DNA of 64,000 nucleotides. Source: Microcoleus sp. FACHB-672 (GTDB lineage: Bacteria > Cyanobacteriota > Cyanobacteriia > Cyanobacteriales > Oscillatoriaceae). Where the stretch lies: positions 62,001 through 126,000 of the forward strand of contig NZ_JACJOU010000007.1 in NCBI RefSeq assembly GCF_014695725.1, in the 5' to 3' direction. The notes beneath the pieces were generated by a model. The model did not search any database. It was given only the letters and a program-made list of their open reading frames with translations, and was not told the origin of the DNA. Positions 51,997-60,221 of this stretch are shown here, one piece after another. Position numbers and translations under genes: made by a program. Positions within the stretch are counted from its first letter, which is position 1; each line of letters opens with the position of its first letter.

Positions 51997-54600
51997 TTAT
52001 GTTAAATCCGTGAGCCTCCAGACACCATCCCAGTCTGCCGGTGGGGGTGTGTGAAGCCAATGCTGGCAACGCTCTATTTGGATGGCAGCCGGTTTATCCC
52101 AACTGGAAATTTCCAGAACTTTGGTAAAGGCAGCAATTGCTTTAACAAATTGGTGAGAGCGGTAATATTCACGTCCCTGACTATAGTATTCAAGTACCTG
52201 CAACTTTTCTTCTGGAATTTCTTCAGATCGCAAGCCTGCCAATTGATAAATAGCAACGGGCTTGTCTGTGCCATCAATGCGAATCAAATCAAGTTCTCTC
52301 GCCCAAATTTGCTCCGCACAGGGTTGGTAAGTTGTTTCGCTAATAATAATGTCACAGCCATATTCTTTACTAGCTTTTTCCAATTGGGAGCCGAGATTGA
52401 CTCCGTCCCCCCTACTCGAAAATTCGAGGCGGTTTGTTGCGCCAATGTTGTTAGCTTGAAGACTATCCGAGTTGATGCCAATTCCGATGCGGATTGCCGG
52501 CTTGCCATCTTCGACACGGCGGACATTTAATTCCACCAGCCGGTAGCGCATTTCTACTGCTGTTTGCACGGCACACCAAGCATGATCTTCTAGGGGTAAA
52601 GACCAACCAAAAAGAGCGATAATCGCATCACCAACATATTTGTCGATGGTGCCTTTATTCTTGAATACTGCCTCAGTCATTGACTCAAAATATTCTTTGA
52701 GAAGCTGGTTAACTTCCTGATCTTCTAGGTTTTCCAGCAAAGGCGTGAAACTGCGGATTCCTGAGAATAAAACTGAGATATCCTTGCGTTCGCGGATCGT
52801 TTGCAGTGTTAGGAGATTGTCTGCTACCGTGATCTGCGTTGAAGGTATTGGGGAGAGGGGACTGCCACTAGCGAGCCGGTTCTGGGGATTGTCTAACAGT
52901 TGTTCGACTAATTCTGGGGTCATGTACTGATAGAGCTGGGTTTTGAGGTGTTTTTCATCGCTCATGTTATCCATTACCACCAAAACCCCATAAATATTGG
53001 TGGGTTCGCCGGCATCTGCTATCGAGCTTATGGATAAGTTGATAATGTGCTGCTCATCCCCGGCTAGTAAAATTTGATTGGGGTAGAATTGCTGACAATC
53101 TCGTTCATACTTTGCTTCAATGGCTGCTTGAAACAATTTTGTAAAATTACTATTCTGAAACTGAATTAAATCGCAAGCAAGGCGGCCTTCTAGTTCCTCT
53201 TCTTTTCTAAAACCCAATAAGTTTTTTGCTCTTTCATTGAGCGCAATGATGGTGCCGGTTTTATCTGTGGAAATTACCCCATAAGGAAGGGTGCGAATAA
53301 TATCGTGCTCGATCTGTTGCTGCCGCTTGAGCGCTGCAAATTTCATCGCATTTTGCAGAACGATGCCGGCTTTAATGTTAAACGCCTGCAATACCTCTTG
53401 GTCACTGCGATTATAACTTGCTTGCCAACAATCAGGGGCATTAGGCCAGTCATCGGGATCGTAGTCTGGAAAATCACCCGGTTGCTGCTTATTGACTAAT
53501 TGCGTAACACCAATTAAAACCCCATTCGCATTAAAAATTGGCACGCACAATAAACTACAAGTGCGATAACCAACTTTGCGATCTGTTTGTTTTACAGTTT
53601 CAGTATCTGGATGCTCATACAAGTCAAAACCAATCACCAAAGGTTCGCCAGATTGAACAACTTCGCCCACAAATCCTACCCACATTGGGATGCGAATTTC
53701 TTTTAAAGTCCCGCCCATCGGGATTTTTGTCCATAGCTCATTTTTCTCGCGCTCAACTAGCCACACGGTTCCCCGATCTGCACCCATGAGATTTTTTGCT
53801 TCATTCATTACCCCCTGAATGGTTTCATCTAAATCTAAACTGCTTTGAGAGAGGGAGCGAATAGCAGACATGAGTACAGTAGATATCTGCTGTTGTTCAA
53901 GAATTGATTCTATACCTAACAAATTGTTTTGGGTGTTCAAAAGCAGTTGATTAGAATCCGAACTTTCCCAAGCATCTTCTCCTAAATCTTTAACAATTTC
54001 TTCTGTTCTTGCTTGATTTAAATCGGCGGTTGAGGGTAAAAAACTTTCAGTGTTGGGAGTGGCTAATTCTATCGCCTGTGCGTCAGCCGTTTGACATTTT
54101 TCTAAAATCGGTCGCATTAAGGGGACAAAGTCTGTAAACAAATCTTCATCTGATTTTGTAAAACCGGCAGTGTCAACTCTTTTAGACAAAGGTGCTGCTA
54201 TATCATCGGTTGCTTTCAACTTATTAAAGAGTTGAACAACTGCCATGAGATCGCCTTCCTCACTAAACAGCGGTAAAGCCATCACGGTATAGGTGCGGTA
54301 GCCGGTTTTTAAATCTTGCTCTTTGATGGCACTCGATTGCGGATCGTCATAGAAATCGAAGGGAATATTCACAATTCTGTTAGAAGCGACGACTTCACCC
54401 AGAATTTCCACACCGGCAGGCATCCGAATTTCTACAAATCTCCCATGATCGGCGCTGGCGACAATCGACCAAAGTTCGTTATTTTTTCGATCTAATAAAA
54501 ATACGATTGCCCGATCTGCATTGAGTAACTTTCCGGTTTTTAGGGTAACTTCATGCCACATCTCATAAAGAATGGCTTCAAACCCTAGGCTGTTCGCCAT
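51997..54600 (-). CDS. GAF-GAF-PAS class III cyclase-like protein with altered catalytic residues
   Basis: The product is about 867 residues from ATG 54600, which has GAGGAG 8 nt upstream; a longer frame begins at 54645. GAF1 covers about 1-170 (TLKTGKLLNADRAIVFLLDR) and GAF2 about 250-440 (NLMGADRGTVWLVEREKNEL). PAS lies at about 440-560 (ISTDKTGTIIALNERAKNLL). The cyclase domain starts at about 608: ISVLFSGIRSFT, then DKYVGDAIIALFG and GDGVNLGSQLEKASK. The usual first metal Asp (LFSD) is Gly614, and the transition-state Arg (NLASRLE) is Gln. The second metal Asp is kept. It may be catalytically dead or weak, acting as a sensor in cAMP/cGMP signalling. Confidence 0.85.
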   Translation of the reverse strand: MANSLGFEAILYEMWHEVTLKTGKLLNADRAIVFLLDRKNNELWSIVASADHGRFVEIRMPAGVEILGEVVASNRIVNIPFDFYDDPQSSAIKEQDLKTGYRTYTVMALPLFSEEGDLMAVVQLFNKLKATDDIAAPLSKRVDTAGFTKSDEDLFTDFVPLMRPILEKCQTADAQAIELATPNTESFLPSTADLNQARTEEIVKDLGEDAWESSDSNQLLLNTQNNLLGIESILEQQQISTVLMSAIRSLSQSSLDLDETIQGVMNEAKNLMGADRGTVWLVEREKNELWTKIPMGGTLKEIRIPMWVGFVGEVVQSGEPLVIGFDLYEHPDTETVKQTDRKVGYRTCSLLCVPIFNANGVLIGVTQLVNKQQPGDFPDYDPDDWPNAPDCWQASYNRSDQEVLQAFNIKAGIVLQNAMKFAALKRQQQIEHDIIRTLPYGVISTDKTGTIIALNERAKNLLGFRKEEELEGRLACDLIQFQNSNFTKLFQAAIEAKYERDCQQFYPNQILLAGDEQHIINLSISSIADAGEPTNIYGVLVVMDNMSDEKHLKTQLYQYMTPELVEQLLDNPQNRLASGSPLSPIPSTQITVADNLLTLQTIRERKDISVLFSGIRSFTPLLENLEDQEVNQLLKEYFESMTEAVFKNKGTIDKYVGDAIIALFGWSLPLEDHAWCAVQTAVEMRYRLVELNVRRVEDGKPAIRIGIGINSDSLQANNIGATNRLEFSSRGDGVNLGSQLEKASKEYGCDIIISETTYQPCAEQIWARELDLIRIDGTDKPVAIYQLAGLRSEEIPEEKLQVLEYYSQGREYYRSHQFVKAIAAFTKVLEISSWDKPAAIQIERCQHWLHTPPPADWDGVWRLTDLT

Positions 54601-54995
54601 ATTTTTATCTCCTCTAAATTGATAGCCGGTTGTGAATTTGAGCATTTTTTCGATTCCCCTTTAAGATCGCGCCTGCTTGCTTCCCAGATGTGACGCGGAT
54701 GAGAGGGGGAATTTAACTAAGGTTGATTGATTCCAAGGATAATCTAACAAAAAGTTTAAAATCCTACAGTTATCAGGCAGTCTAGGCTGTCTCCCGATTT
54801 TCCTTAAATAAATGCTGTGGGGGGAAGTCACGTCAGTTGCCTCAAGCAAAAAAATTCTAACCTGTTGTAGGGAATATCATCTGTTATGAGTGCCTTCACG
54901 ATGAAGCCTCCCCAATTTTTGAAAAACTTATTTGTCTGGCAATACTTCCCCACAGGCACTATTCTAGTGGCTGGTTTAGGAACTGACAGTGTGCG
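54601..54995. other. Spacer upstream of the cyclase-like gene
   Basis: About 395 bp lie between the divergent cyclase-like gene and the DUF2809-like remnant. Short frames on both strands look random. It is AT-rich near 54610-54660 (cyclase ribosome site) and around 54840-54960. I see no RNA or regulatory motif. Confidence 0.35.
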
Positions 54996-55283
54996 GTGAG
55001 GCAAAGAAGGTGCCGGTGGTACCACAAGCGGTTGGTTATCGCTTGGCTGGTGTTTTCCTTTGCCGGCTTGGCTATCTTGCTTTACAGAGGCGTTGGGTGG
55101 GTTTTCCTGCGGTACTATGCCGGTGATGTGGTGGGGATGGCGTTTTTATATTTCACGCTAAGCTTGTTCTGGGAAACACCGGCAGCCATTTGTGTCTGTC
55201 AAGGCGTTTCCTGTTCCTTGAGGTTGGCTGCGCCTAACGTTCCTCCCCGCTCTCCCCATCTCTCCATTTTGCCTCGACTGTGA
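54996..55283 (+). pseudogene. Truncated DUF2809-like membrane protein
   Basis: The first ~55 residues read as two membrane helices: KRLVIAWLVFSFAGLAILLY and, after a short loop, FLRYYAGDVVGMAFLYFTLS. The YxGD motif placed between two helices is what I expect of DUF2809 proteins, which are about 120 residues with four helices. After residue 60 the sequence becomes low-complexity and non-membrane (GVSCSLRLAAPNVPPRSPHL), so the second half appears lost and replaced by C/T-rich intergenic sequence. The start would be GTG at 54996. I call it a remnant; a short functional peptide is possible but less likely. Confidence 0.5.
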
Positions 55284-55332
55284 GTTTTTACCCTGAGCGT
55301 GGGGAAATCTATTTTCAATTGGAGAGAAAATT

Positions 55333-55758
55333 ATGCAACGATTCCAGACAGAAATTCGGGTGCGATATTACGAAATGGATGCACTCGGTCATGTTAATAA
55401 TGCGATTTATCAGCATTATCTGGAACAAGCCGCGATTGAACATTCAGAACATATTGGCTATGGGGTCGCTCGTTATAGCGAATTAGGCGGCGTTTTTGTG
55501 ATGCGGCGCATTACAATGGAATATCTCAGGCCGGCAGCTGCAGGTGATATTTTAGTGGTGACGACTTGGTTAGAAAATATGCGTGGCCCGCGATGTCACC
55601 GGCATTATGAAATCCGTAAGCAGGGGGAATCAGATTTGCTCGTAACGGCAGAGGTGCTGTGGGTTTGGGTAGATGCAAAAACGATGCGTCCGAAAGCAAT
55701 TCCTACTGTGTTAATCGAGGCTTTTGAGCAATTGCAAGCACCCATTTCTGGAAGTTGA
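55333..55758 (+). CDS. Acyl-CoA thioesterase, 4HBT (YbgC/DHNA-CoA hydrolase-like) family
   Basis: The 141-residue hot-dog-fold protein carries the 4HBT signature VRYYEMDALGHVNNAIYQHY at residues 10-29, with the catalytic Asp in MDALGHVNN. The second strand set includes ITMEYLRPAAAGDILVVTTW. It hydrolyses a thioester in the cytoplasm. In cyanobacteria one such enzyme makes 1,4-dihydroxy-2-naphthoate for phylloquinone, but this cannot be told apart here from general acyl-CoA thioesterases. GGAGAG lies 8 nt before the ATG. The downstream dehydratase gene starts 71 bp later. Confidence 0.87.
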   Translation: MQRFQTEIRVRYYEMDALGHVNNAIYQHYLEQAAIEHSEHIGYGVARYSELGGVFVMRRITMEYLRPAAAGDILVVTTWLENMRGPRCHRHYEIRKQGESDLLVTAEVLWVWVDAKTMRPKAIPTVLIEAFEQLQAPISGS

Positions 55759-55829
55759 GGAGAGATGGAAAATTTGCTGGCATTTTCTCTACGCTTTTAG
55801 CGATTACACGTGACAAATTTTAAATTGAT

Positions 55830-56813
55830 ATGAGGAATTTTCAGATAAATAATGCTACTAGGTTGCCGGTTTGTTATGCGGATGTGGATGCGGCGGCAAT
55901 GCGATTAGCCGGCACCGCTCATCGGACGCCGGTGATAACTTCCACAACGATTAACCGGCGCATTCAAAGCCAAGTGTTTTTTAAGTGTGAAAATTTCCAG
56001 CGCACCGGCTCTTTTAAATTTCGCGGCGCTTACAATGCTTTAGCGAATTTGTCAAAGGAACAAAAGCAAAAAGGTGTGCTAGCCTTTTCATCGGGAAATC
56101 ATGCTCAAGCGATTGCACTTAGCGGTCAACTGTTAGGAATTGCTACAACGATTGTCATGCCAGATGATGCGCCGGCAGTTAAACAAATCGCAACTCGTGA
56201 CTATGGTGCGGAGGTGATTTTATATTGCCGGCAGGAAACAAAGCGGGAAGAACTCGCTGAAAAAATAGCCGGTGAGCGAAGTTTAACGATTATTCCCCCT
56301 TACGATTATGCTGATGTGATTGCGGGACAAGGAACGGTAGCCAAAGAGCTAATTGAGGAAGTGGGAGAGTTAGATTTGCTGTTAGTTTGCTGTGGTGGGG
56401 GTGGGTTGCTTTCGGGTTGCGCGATTGCGGCAAATCATCTTTCTTCAAATTGTCGGATAATTGGAGTGGAGCCGGCAGTTGCAGATGATGCCACCCGCTC
56501 ATTTCACAGCAAAACTTTGCAAACAGTCCATAATCCCAATACGATTGCGGATGGTGCGCGCACACCTTATCTTGGCGAGCTAACGTTTCCGTTAGTGTTG
56601 CATTATGTTCACGATATGGTAACGGTTTCCGAAGCGGCAATTCTCAGCACGATGTTTTTTTTGTGGGAACGGATGAAAATAGTCGTAGAACCCACCGGCA
56701 CTTTAGCAGCAGCTGCTTTGCTTGAAGGTGTGGTTAGCGCTACAGATGCCAAAATCGGTGTAATTATTAGCGGCGGCAATGTCGATTTAAAATCTTTGCG
56801 AAGTTTTATTTAA
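55830..56813 (+). CDS. PLP-dependent threonine/serine dehydratase-like enzyme (fold type II)
   Basis: The 327-residue product has the Schiff-base lysine in FQRTGSFKFRGAYNAL at about 52-67. FSSGNHAQAIALSGQLLG holds the substrate carboxylate loop, CGGGGLLSGCA is the phosphate loop, and ISGGNVDL is near the end. The length, with no ACT regulatory domain, fits catabolic threonine dehydratase, serine racemase or threo-3-hydroxyaspartate ammonia-lyase rather than biosynthetic IlvA. It would deaminate or racemise a hydroxy-amino acid in the cytoplasm. No clear ribosome site precedes the ATG. It may be transcribed with the thioesterase. Confidence 0.87.
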   Translation: MRNFQINNATRLPVCYADVDAAAMRLAGTAHRTPVITSTTINRRIQSQVFFKCENFQRTGSFKFRGAYNALANLSKEQKQKGVLAFSSGNHAQAIALSGQLLGIATTIVMPDDAPAVKQIATRDYGAEVILYCRQETKREELAEKIAGERSLTIIPPYDYADVIAGQGTVAKELIEEVGELDLLLVCCGGGGLLSGCAIAANHLSSNCRIIGVEPAVADDATRSFHSKTLQTVHNPNTIADGARTPYLGELTFPLVLHYVHDMVTVSEAAILSTMFFLWERMKIVVEPTGTLAAAALLEGVVSATDAKIGVIISGGNVDLKSLRSFI

Positions 56814-56924
56814 ATGTTATATAAACGCTGAGTTTTGGGAAACCTTAGTAAAAGTTACCTTTCCCAAAGCTTAAAAAGGCTGAAATTTGCTCAGATATAA
56901 ATTTTTAACAGAGAAGAACTAACA

Positions 56925-58037
56925 ATGTCTAAAACAAAAGAACCTGATGGGTGCGCGACTTTGATGCGCCGTTCCTTTTTGTTTATTCTCGGAATCGCAG
57001 CGGCTAGATTTTTACATCAGTATTTTTCAGTATCTCAAAATCGTTCTAACTTTATCACATTTCTGGGTTATTTAAAGGAAAAAGCTGTTGAGGCGTACCA
57101 AGAAAATGTTGGAGAAAAGCCTTTACCAAATGCACCCATTTCTCAAACAAGTCCGACTCAGAAGCCTTTACCAAATGCACCTGTTCCTAAAGCAAGTCCG
57201 ACTCAAAAGCCGGGAAAACCTTCTCCCAGTCCTAAATTTACGGCTTCAACTAAGAAAGGAAAACCTGTAGAAGTTAAGCAGAATACGATTAACGGCGTCT
57301 CTTTTTATCAAACAACCATTGATTTGAATGATCCTGAAACCTTCTTAACGATTGGTTTAGCAAATGATGCGAAAGCCGCTAACACGGCAGCGCTTTCAAC
57401 CGGCGATGAAGCATTTGAGAAGTTTGTGAGCCGGCATAAGGCGGCTGTGATCGTCAATGGCACTTTTTTTAGTAAAGATGCTCAGAAGCGAGTGATGGGG
57501 AATATGGTAGCCGGCGGCAAGTTTGTCAAATACAGTCGGTGGGAAAATTTTGGCACCACTTTGGGGATTAAAGCTAACAATGAACCCGAAATGATTACCG
57601 CACGTGCAGAAGGTAAACCAGAGTGGAATCAGCACTGGTTTTCTCTAACTTGTGGGCCAAGATTGCTCAAGCAGGGGAAAGTCTGGCTATCACCGAAGTT
57701 AGAAGGCTTCACAGATCCTCATGTTTTAGATATGGGATACCGCACAGCAGTCGGGTTTTCTGAGAGCCGGCAAACGTTATTTTTAATTAGTTTCTTAGCT
57801 AGTCTTTCTTTAAAACAAGAAGCGGAAATTATGAAAGCGATTGGCTGTAGCGAAGCGATGAATTTGGATGGAGGCGCATCGGAAGCTTTAGCTTATAATG
57901 GAGAAATTTTGCTGCCGGCAGGACGAAATCTCACCAATGTTATTGTGGTTTACGATACCAATAATCCAGCACCAAAAGCTTTAAAAGAAGATTGGCTACG
58001 TTTTCAAAATGGCTGGCGTCCAACAATTCCGACTTAA
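56925..58037 (+). CDS. Phosphodiester glycosidase (NAGPA) domain protein, membrane-anchored
   Basis: The 370-residue product's N-terminal hydrophobic segment (LMRRSFLFILGIAAARFLHQ) looks like a signal anchor. A linker at about 62-100 contains two copies of the unit KPLPNAPxxxxSPTQ. The catalytic domain has AAVIVNGTFFSKDAQKRVMG, LTCGPRLLKQGKVWL, RTAVGFSESRQTLFL and AMNLDGGASEALAYNG, all as in the NAGPA/DUF2233 family. Family members remove alpha-N-acetylglucosamine or related sugars from phosphodiesters. It probably acts on exopolysaccharide or the cell wall outside the membrane; the substrate is unknown. Confidence 0.88.
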   Translation: MSKTKEPDGCATLMRRSFLFILGIAAARFLHQYFSVSQNRSNFITFLGYLKEKAVEAYQENVGEKPLPNAPISQTSPTQKPLPNAPVPKASPTQKPGKPSPSPKFTASTKKGKPVEVKQNTINGVSFYQTTIDLNDPETFLTIGLANDAKAANTAALSTGDEAFEKFVSRHKAAVIVNGTFFSKDAQKRVMGNMVAGGKFVKYSRWENFGTTLGIKANNEPEMITARAEGKPEWNQHWFSLTCGPRLLKQGKVWLSPKLEGFTDPHVLDMGYRTAVGFSESRQTLFLISFLASLSLKQEAEIMKAIGCSEAMNLDGGASEALAYNGEILLPAGRNLTNVIVVYDTNNPAPKALKEDWLRFQNGWRPTIPT

Positions 58038-58181
58038 GCGAGAGATAAAGTTATTTCATTCTAATTCAGGAAAGGAGTTGGCACAGGAACATCGCTTGAG
58101 TTTTACACGACGTTAGCACTCAATCGCGAAAATCAAGAATCGCTATTTCCTGGTAATTAAGAAAAGTCTAAAGGTGTGAAG

Positions 58182-58709
58182 ATGAAACTCAGGATTTTAA
58201 CGCTGGCTGTCAGTCTGCTTTCCCTCTTATTCGCAACTCCATCCCAAGCGGCTAACCCAGAGGATGTTAAAACATTACTCAAAACGAAGCAATGTGCAAA
58301 GTGCGACTTGAGTAATGCTGACTTGAGGGGTGCCGACTTGAGCGGTGCGGATTTGCGTGCCGCAAAGCTAAGTGCTGCGAATTTGAGTGGTGCTAACTTG
58401 AGCGGTGCCGGCTTGTTTGCAGCTAAATTGAATGCTGCAAATTTGAGCGGTGCTAACTTAACAGGTGCCGATTTAAATGCGACGAATTTGACGAATGCCA
58501 ATCTGACTGGTGCGGATCTGCAAAAAGCCTTGTTGATGGTGGCGAATATGGTGAGTAGCGACTTGAGTAATGCCAATTTGACGAATGCAGATATGAGTGC
58601 GGCTAACTTAAGTGGTGCGAATTTGACGGGTGCAAATTTCACGGGAACGGTTTTGAGTGCTGTCAACTTCAGTGGTGCGACGATGCCAGATGGCAAGTTA
58701 TCCCAGTAA
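58182..58709 (+). CDS. Exported pentapeptide-repeat protein
   Basis: The 175-residue product has a signal peptide MKLRILTLAVSLLSLLFATP then SQA. It has a KQCAKCDLSNADL lead and then about 24 pentapeptide units (ADLRGADLSGADLRAAKLSA and so on) to the end. The protein should fold as a right-handed beta-helix in the periplasm or thylakoid lumen. The ATG at 58182 is chosen because AAAGG lies 7 nt upstream; an in-frame GTG at 58176 is less well placed. It shares its N-terminal plan with the 45778-46545 protein but lacks TPRs. Role unknown. Confidence 0.82.
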   Translation: MKLRILTLAVSLLSLLFATPSQAANPEDVKTLLKTKQCAKCDLSNADLRGADLSGADLRAAKLSAANLSGANLSGAGLFAAKLNAANLSGANLTGADLNATNLTNANLTGADLQKALLMVANMVSSDLSNANLTNADMSAANLSGANLTGANFTGTVLSAVNFSGATMPDGKLSQ

Positions 58710-58903
58710 GCAAGTGTCACATTCTGCGGCTGTGGCATTTATCAGAGATATTGCACTTGTATCAACAACCGACAGCCGCAGGTTGGGTTGAGGAGGGTGC
58801 GATATCTCTGATGTATCCAAAATAACCGGGACGTTGAAACCTTCAAATATAGACCCTGTCTGGTAATTGCTGTCGTTCTTCTCTCTCGTTCAAATTTGGG
58901 GGG

Positions 58904-58932
58904 TTGACATGGCGGGAACCCTTTGTTAGTCT
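58904..58932 (+). promoter_or_regulatory. Candidate sigma-70 promoter for the aroF leader
   Basis: TTGACA at 58904-58909 is a perfect -35, and TAGTCT at 58927-58932 is a weak -10 after a 17-bp spacer. Transcription would start about 45 bp before the first leader peptide. The spacing is ideal; the -10 is only half consensus. Confidence 0.5.
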
Positions 58933-58981
58933 CAGGAGACATAGGCATATAAGCAATCTTCAACCCCAGCGGGTCTTAAAA

Positions 58982-59041
58982 ATGTTCACCGACACCTCTT
59001 ATTTTTATTTTTGGTGGTTTACGCAGGTTCACTTGGAGTGA
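58982..59041 (+). CDS. Aromatic-rich leader peptide 1 (aroF attenuator)
   Basis: The 19-residue peptide MFTDTSYFYFWWFTQVHLE is encoded by ATG at 58982 to TGA at 59041. Seven consecutive codons at 59000-59020 are Tyr-Phe-Tyr-Phe-Trp-Trp-Phe. The next codons (59023-59036) form the 5' arm of an antiterminator. A ribosome short of charged aromatic tRNA would stall before that arm, whereas one reaching the stop codon would cover it. The ribosome site is weak (AGCGGG about 10 nt upstream). The peptide itself has no expected function. Confidence 0.82.
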   Translation: MFTDTSYFYFWWFTQVHLE

Positions 59042-59097
59042 GGCCAGTTTCGTAATGGCTACCAGGTGAACCGCAGAACAAACGCTGCGGTTTTTTT
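59023..59097 (+). promoter_or_regulatory. Attenuator 1: antiterminator and intrinsic terminator
   Basis: The terminator is ACCGCAG (59070-59076), loop, CTGCGGT (59085-59091), then a seven-T run. The antiterminator alternative pairs 59023-59036 with 59062-59074: 13 base pairs with one bulged A and one G-U pair. It uses the ACCGC part of the terminator's 5' arm, so the two are mutually exclusive. Confidence 0.82.
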
Positions 59098-59130
59098 GTT
59101 TTCAATACTATTCAGGAAAAGGCAAAACAA

Positions 59131-59196
59131 GTGACTTATCAAGGCTATAGCTGGTTTTTTGGTTTTTACTTTTGGCTCAGTCAGAGTTCTGGGTAA
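59131..59196 (+). CDS. Aromatic-rich leader peptide 2 (aroF attenuator)
   Basis: GTG at 59131, preceded by AGGAAAAGG at a good distance, opens 21 codons ending with TAA at 59196. The core is SWFFGFYFW, with further Tyr at positions 3 and 6; nine of 21 residues are aromatic. The last codons (CAG AGT TCT GGG) overlap the antiterminator arm at 59183-59194. The design repeats that of leader 1 although the sequences are not copies of each other. Confidence 0.85.
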   Translation: MTYQGYSWFFGFYFWLSQSSG

Positions 59197-59257
59197 GTAT
59201 GGCCATGTCACTTGTCGCCTCAACCCGGAACTCTCAAAAGGTTCCGGGTTTTTTGTT
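59183..59257 (+). promoter_or_regulatory. Attenuator 2: antiterminator and intrinsic terminator
   Basis: The terminator is a perfect 10-bp stem, AACCCGGAAC (59222-59231) with GTTCCGGGTT (59241-59250), followed by a T-rich tract. The antiterminator pairs AGAGTTCTGGGT (59183-59194) with ACCCGGAACTCT (59223-59234): 12 pairs with one G-U. It consumes the terminator's 5' arm. The aroF ATG follows at 59288. Confidence 0.85.
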
Positions 59258-59287
59258 AACCTCATTTTTTTCTAAGGAACGCACCCC

Positions 59288-60145
59288 ATGTTAAGCGCCA
59301 AACTCGCATCCAAGTCTCACACCGAACACCAAACCGCTATCCGCATCTCAGAAAACGCCACCGTTGGCGGCCACGACCTGTTAATTATTGGTGGCCCTTG
59401 CGCTGTCGAGAGTTTAGAACAGATGGAGCAAGTGGCCAGTCATTTAGCCGACGCGCCGGTTCAGGTTTTGCGCGGTGGCGTCTACAAACCCCGCACCTCC
59501 CCTTACGCTTTCCAAGGCATGGGAGATGCGGGGTTAAATATTTTATCGGCAGTTAGCCAGCGTTATGGTGTGCCGGTGGTGACTGAGGTGATGTCTATCA
59601 GCCAAATTGAAGGCATTGTGGAACACGCGGATATGTTGCAAATTGGTAGCCGCAATATGCAAAACTTCGATTTGCTGAAAGCCGTGGGAAGTGCCGGCAA
59701 GCCGGTGATCCTCAAGCGCGGGTTGGCGGCAACCATTGAAGAGTTCGTGATGGCGGCAGAATATATCCTCAGTCACGGCAACCCAGATGTGGTGTTGTGC
59801 GAACGCGGGATTCGCAGCTTCGACAATTACACCAGAAATGTGCTGGATTTGGGAGCAGTGGTGGCGCTGAAGCAGATCACGCATTTGCCGGTGATCGTTG
59901 ATCCGTCTCATGCCGCCGGCAAGCGGGAATTGGTTGCAGCGTTGGCAAAAGCAGCAGTTGCCGCAGGTGCAGATGGCTTGATGATCGAGTGTCACCCGCA
60001 ACCGGAAGAGTCGGTTTCCGATGCCAGACAGGCGCTTTCTTTGCAAGACATGGTGGATTTAGTTCACGGTTTAAGGCCGGTTGCTGCAGCGGTAGGCCGG
60101 CGCGTACCGACTGCCAAAAGTCATCGGCAATTATCTGTGGCGTAG
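59288..60145 (+). CDS. aroF: 3-deoxy-7-phosphoheptulonate (DAHP) synthase, AroF/AroA(beta) type
   Basis: The 285-residue enzyme condenses phosphoenolpyruvate and erythrose-4-phosphate, the first step of the shikimate pathway, in the cytoplasm. It shows LLIIGGPCAVESLEQMEQVA, LRGGVYKPRTSPYAFQGMG, MLQIGSRNMQNFDLLKAVG, KPVILKRGLAATIEEFVMAA and VIVDPSHAAGKRELV, the PEP- and metal-binding motifs of the short KDOP/Bacillus-type class. It lacks the ferredoxin-like or chorismate-mutase extension used elsewhere for feedback inhibition, which makes RNA-level control more meaningful. GGAA lies about 9 nt upstream of the ATG. The gene is directly downstream of the two aromatic leader attenuators. Confidence 0.94.
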   Translation: MLSAKLASKSHTEHQTAIRISENATVGGHDLLIIGGPCAVESLEQMEQVASHLADAPVQVLRGGVYKPRTSPYAFQGMGDAGLNILSAVSQRYGVPVVTEVMSISQIEGIVEHADMLQIGSRNMQNFDLLKAVGSAGKPVILKRGLAATIEEFVMAAEYILSHGNPDVVLCERGIRSFDNYTRNVLDLGAVVALKQITHLPVIVDPSHAAGKRELVAALAKAAVAAGADGLMIECHPQPEESVSDARQALSLQDMVDLVHGLRPVAAAVGRRVPTAKSHRQLSVA

Positions 60146-60221
60146 CAATTTCTTTGTAGGGGCGAATCTTGTAAGAAAATCAAGACAAGTTTTCGCCCGA
60201 TTTATTCAACCGGAGAAGGGT

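Noticed and set aside
58742-58963. 73-codon minus-strand ORF
   Set aside because: It covers the predicted aroF promoter, has no family resemblance and no ribosome site.
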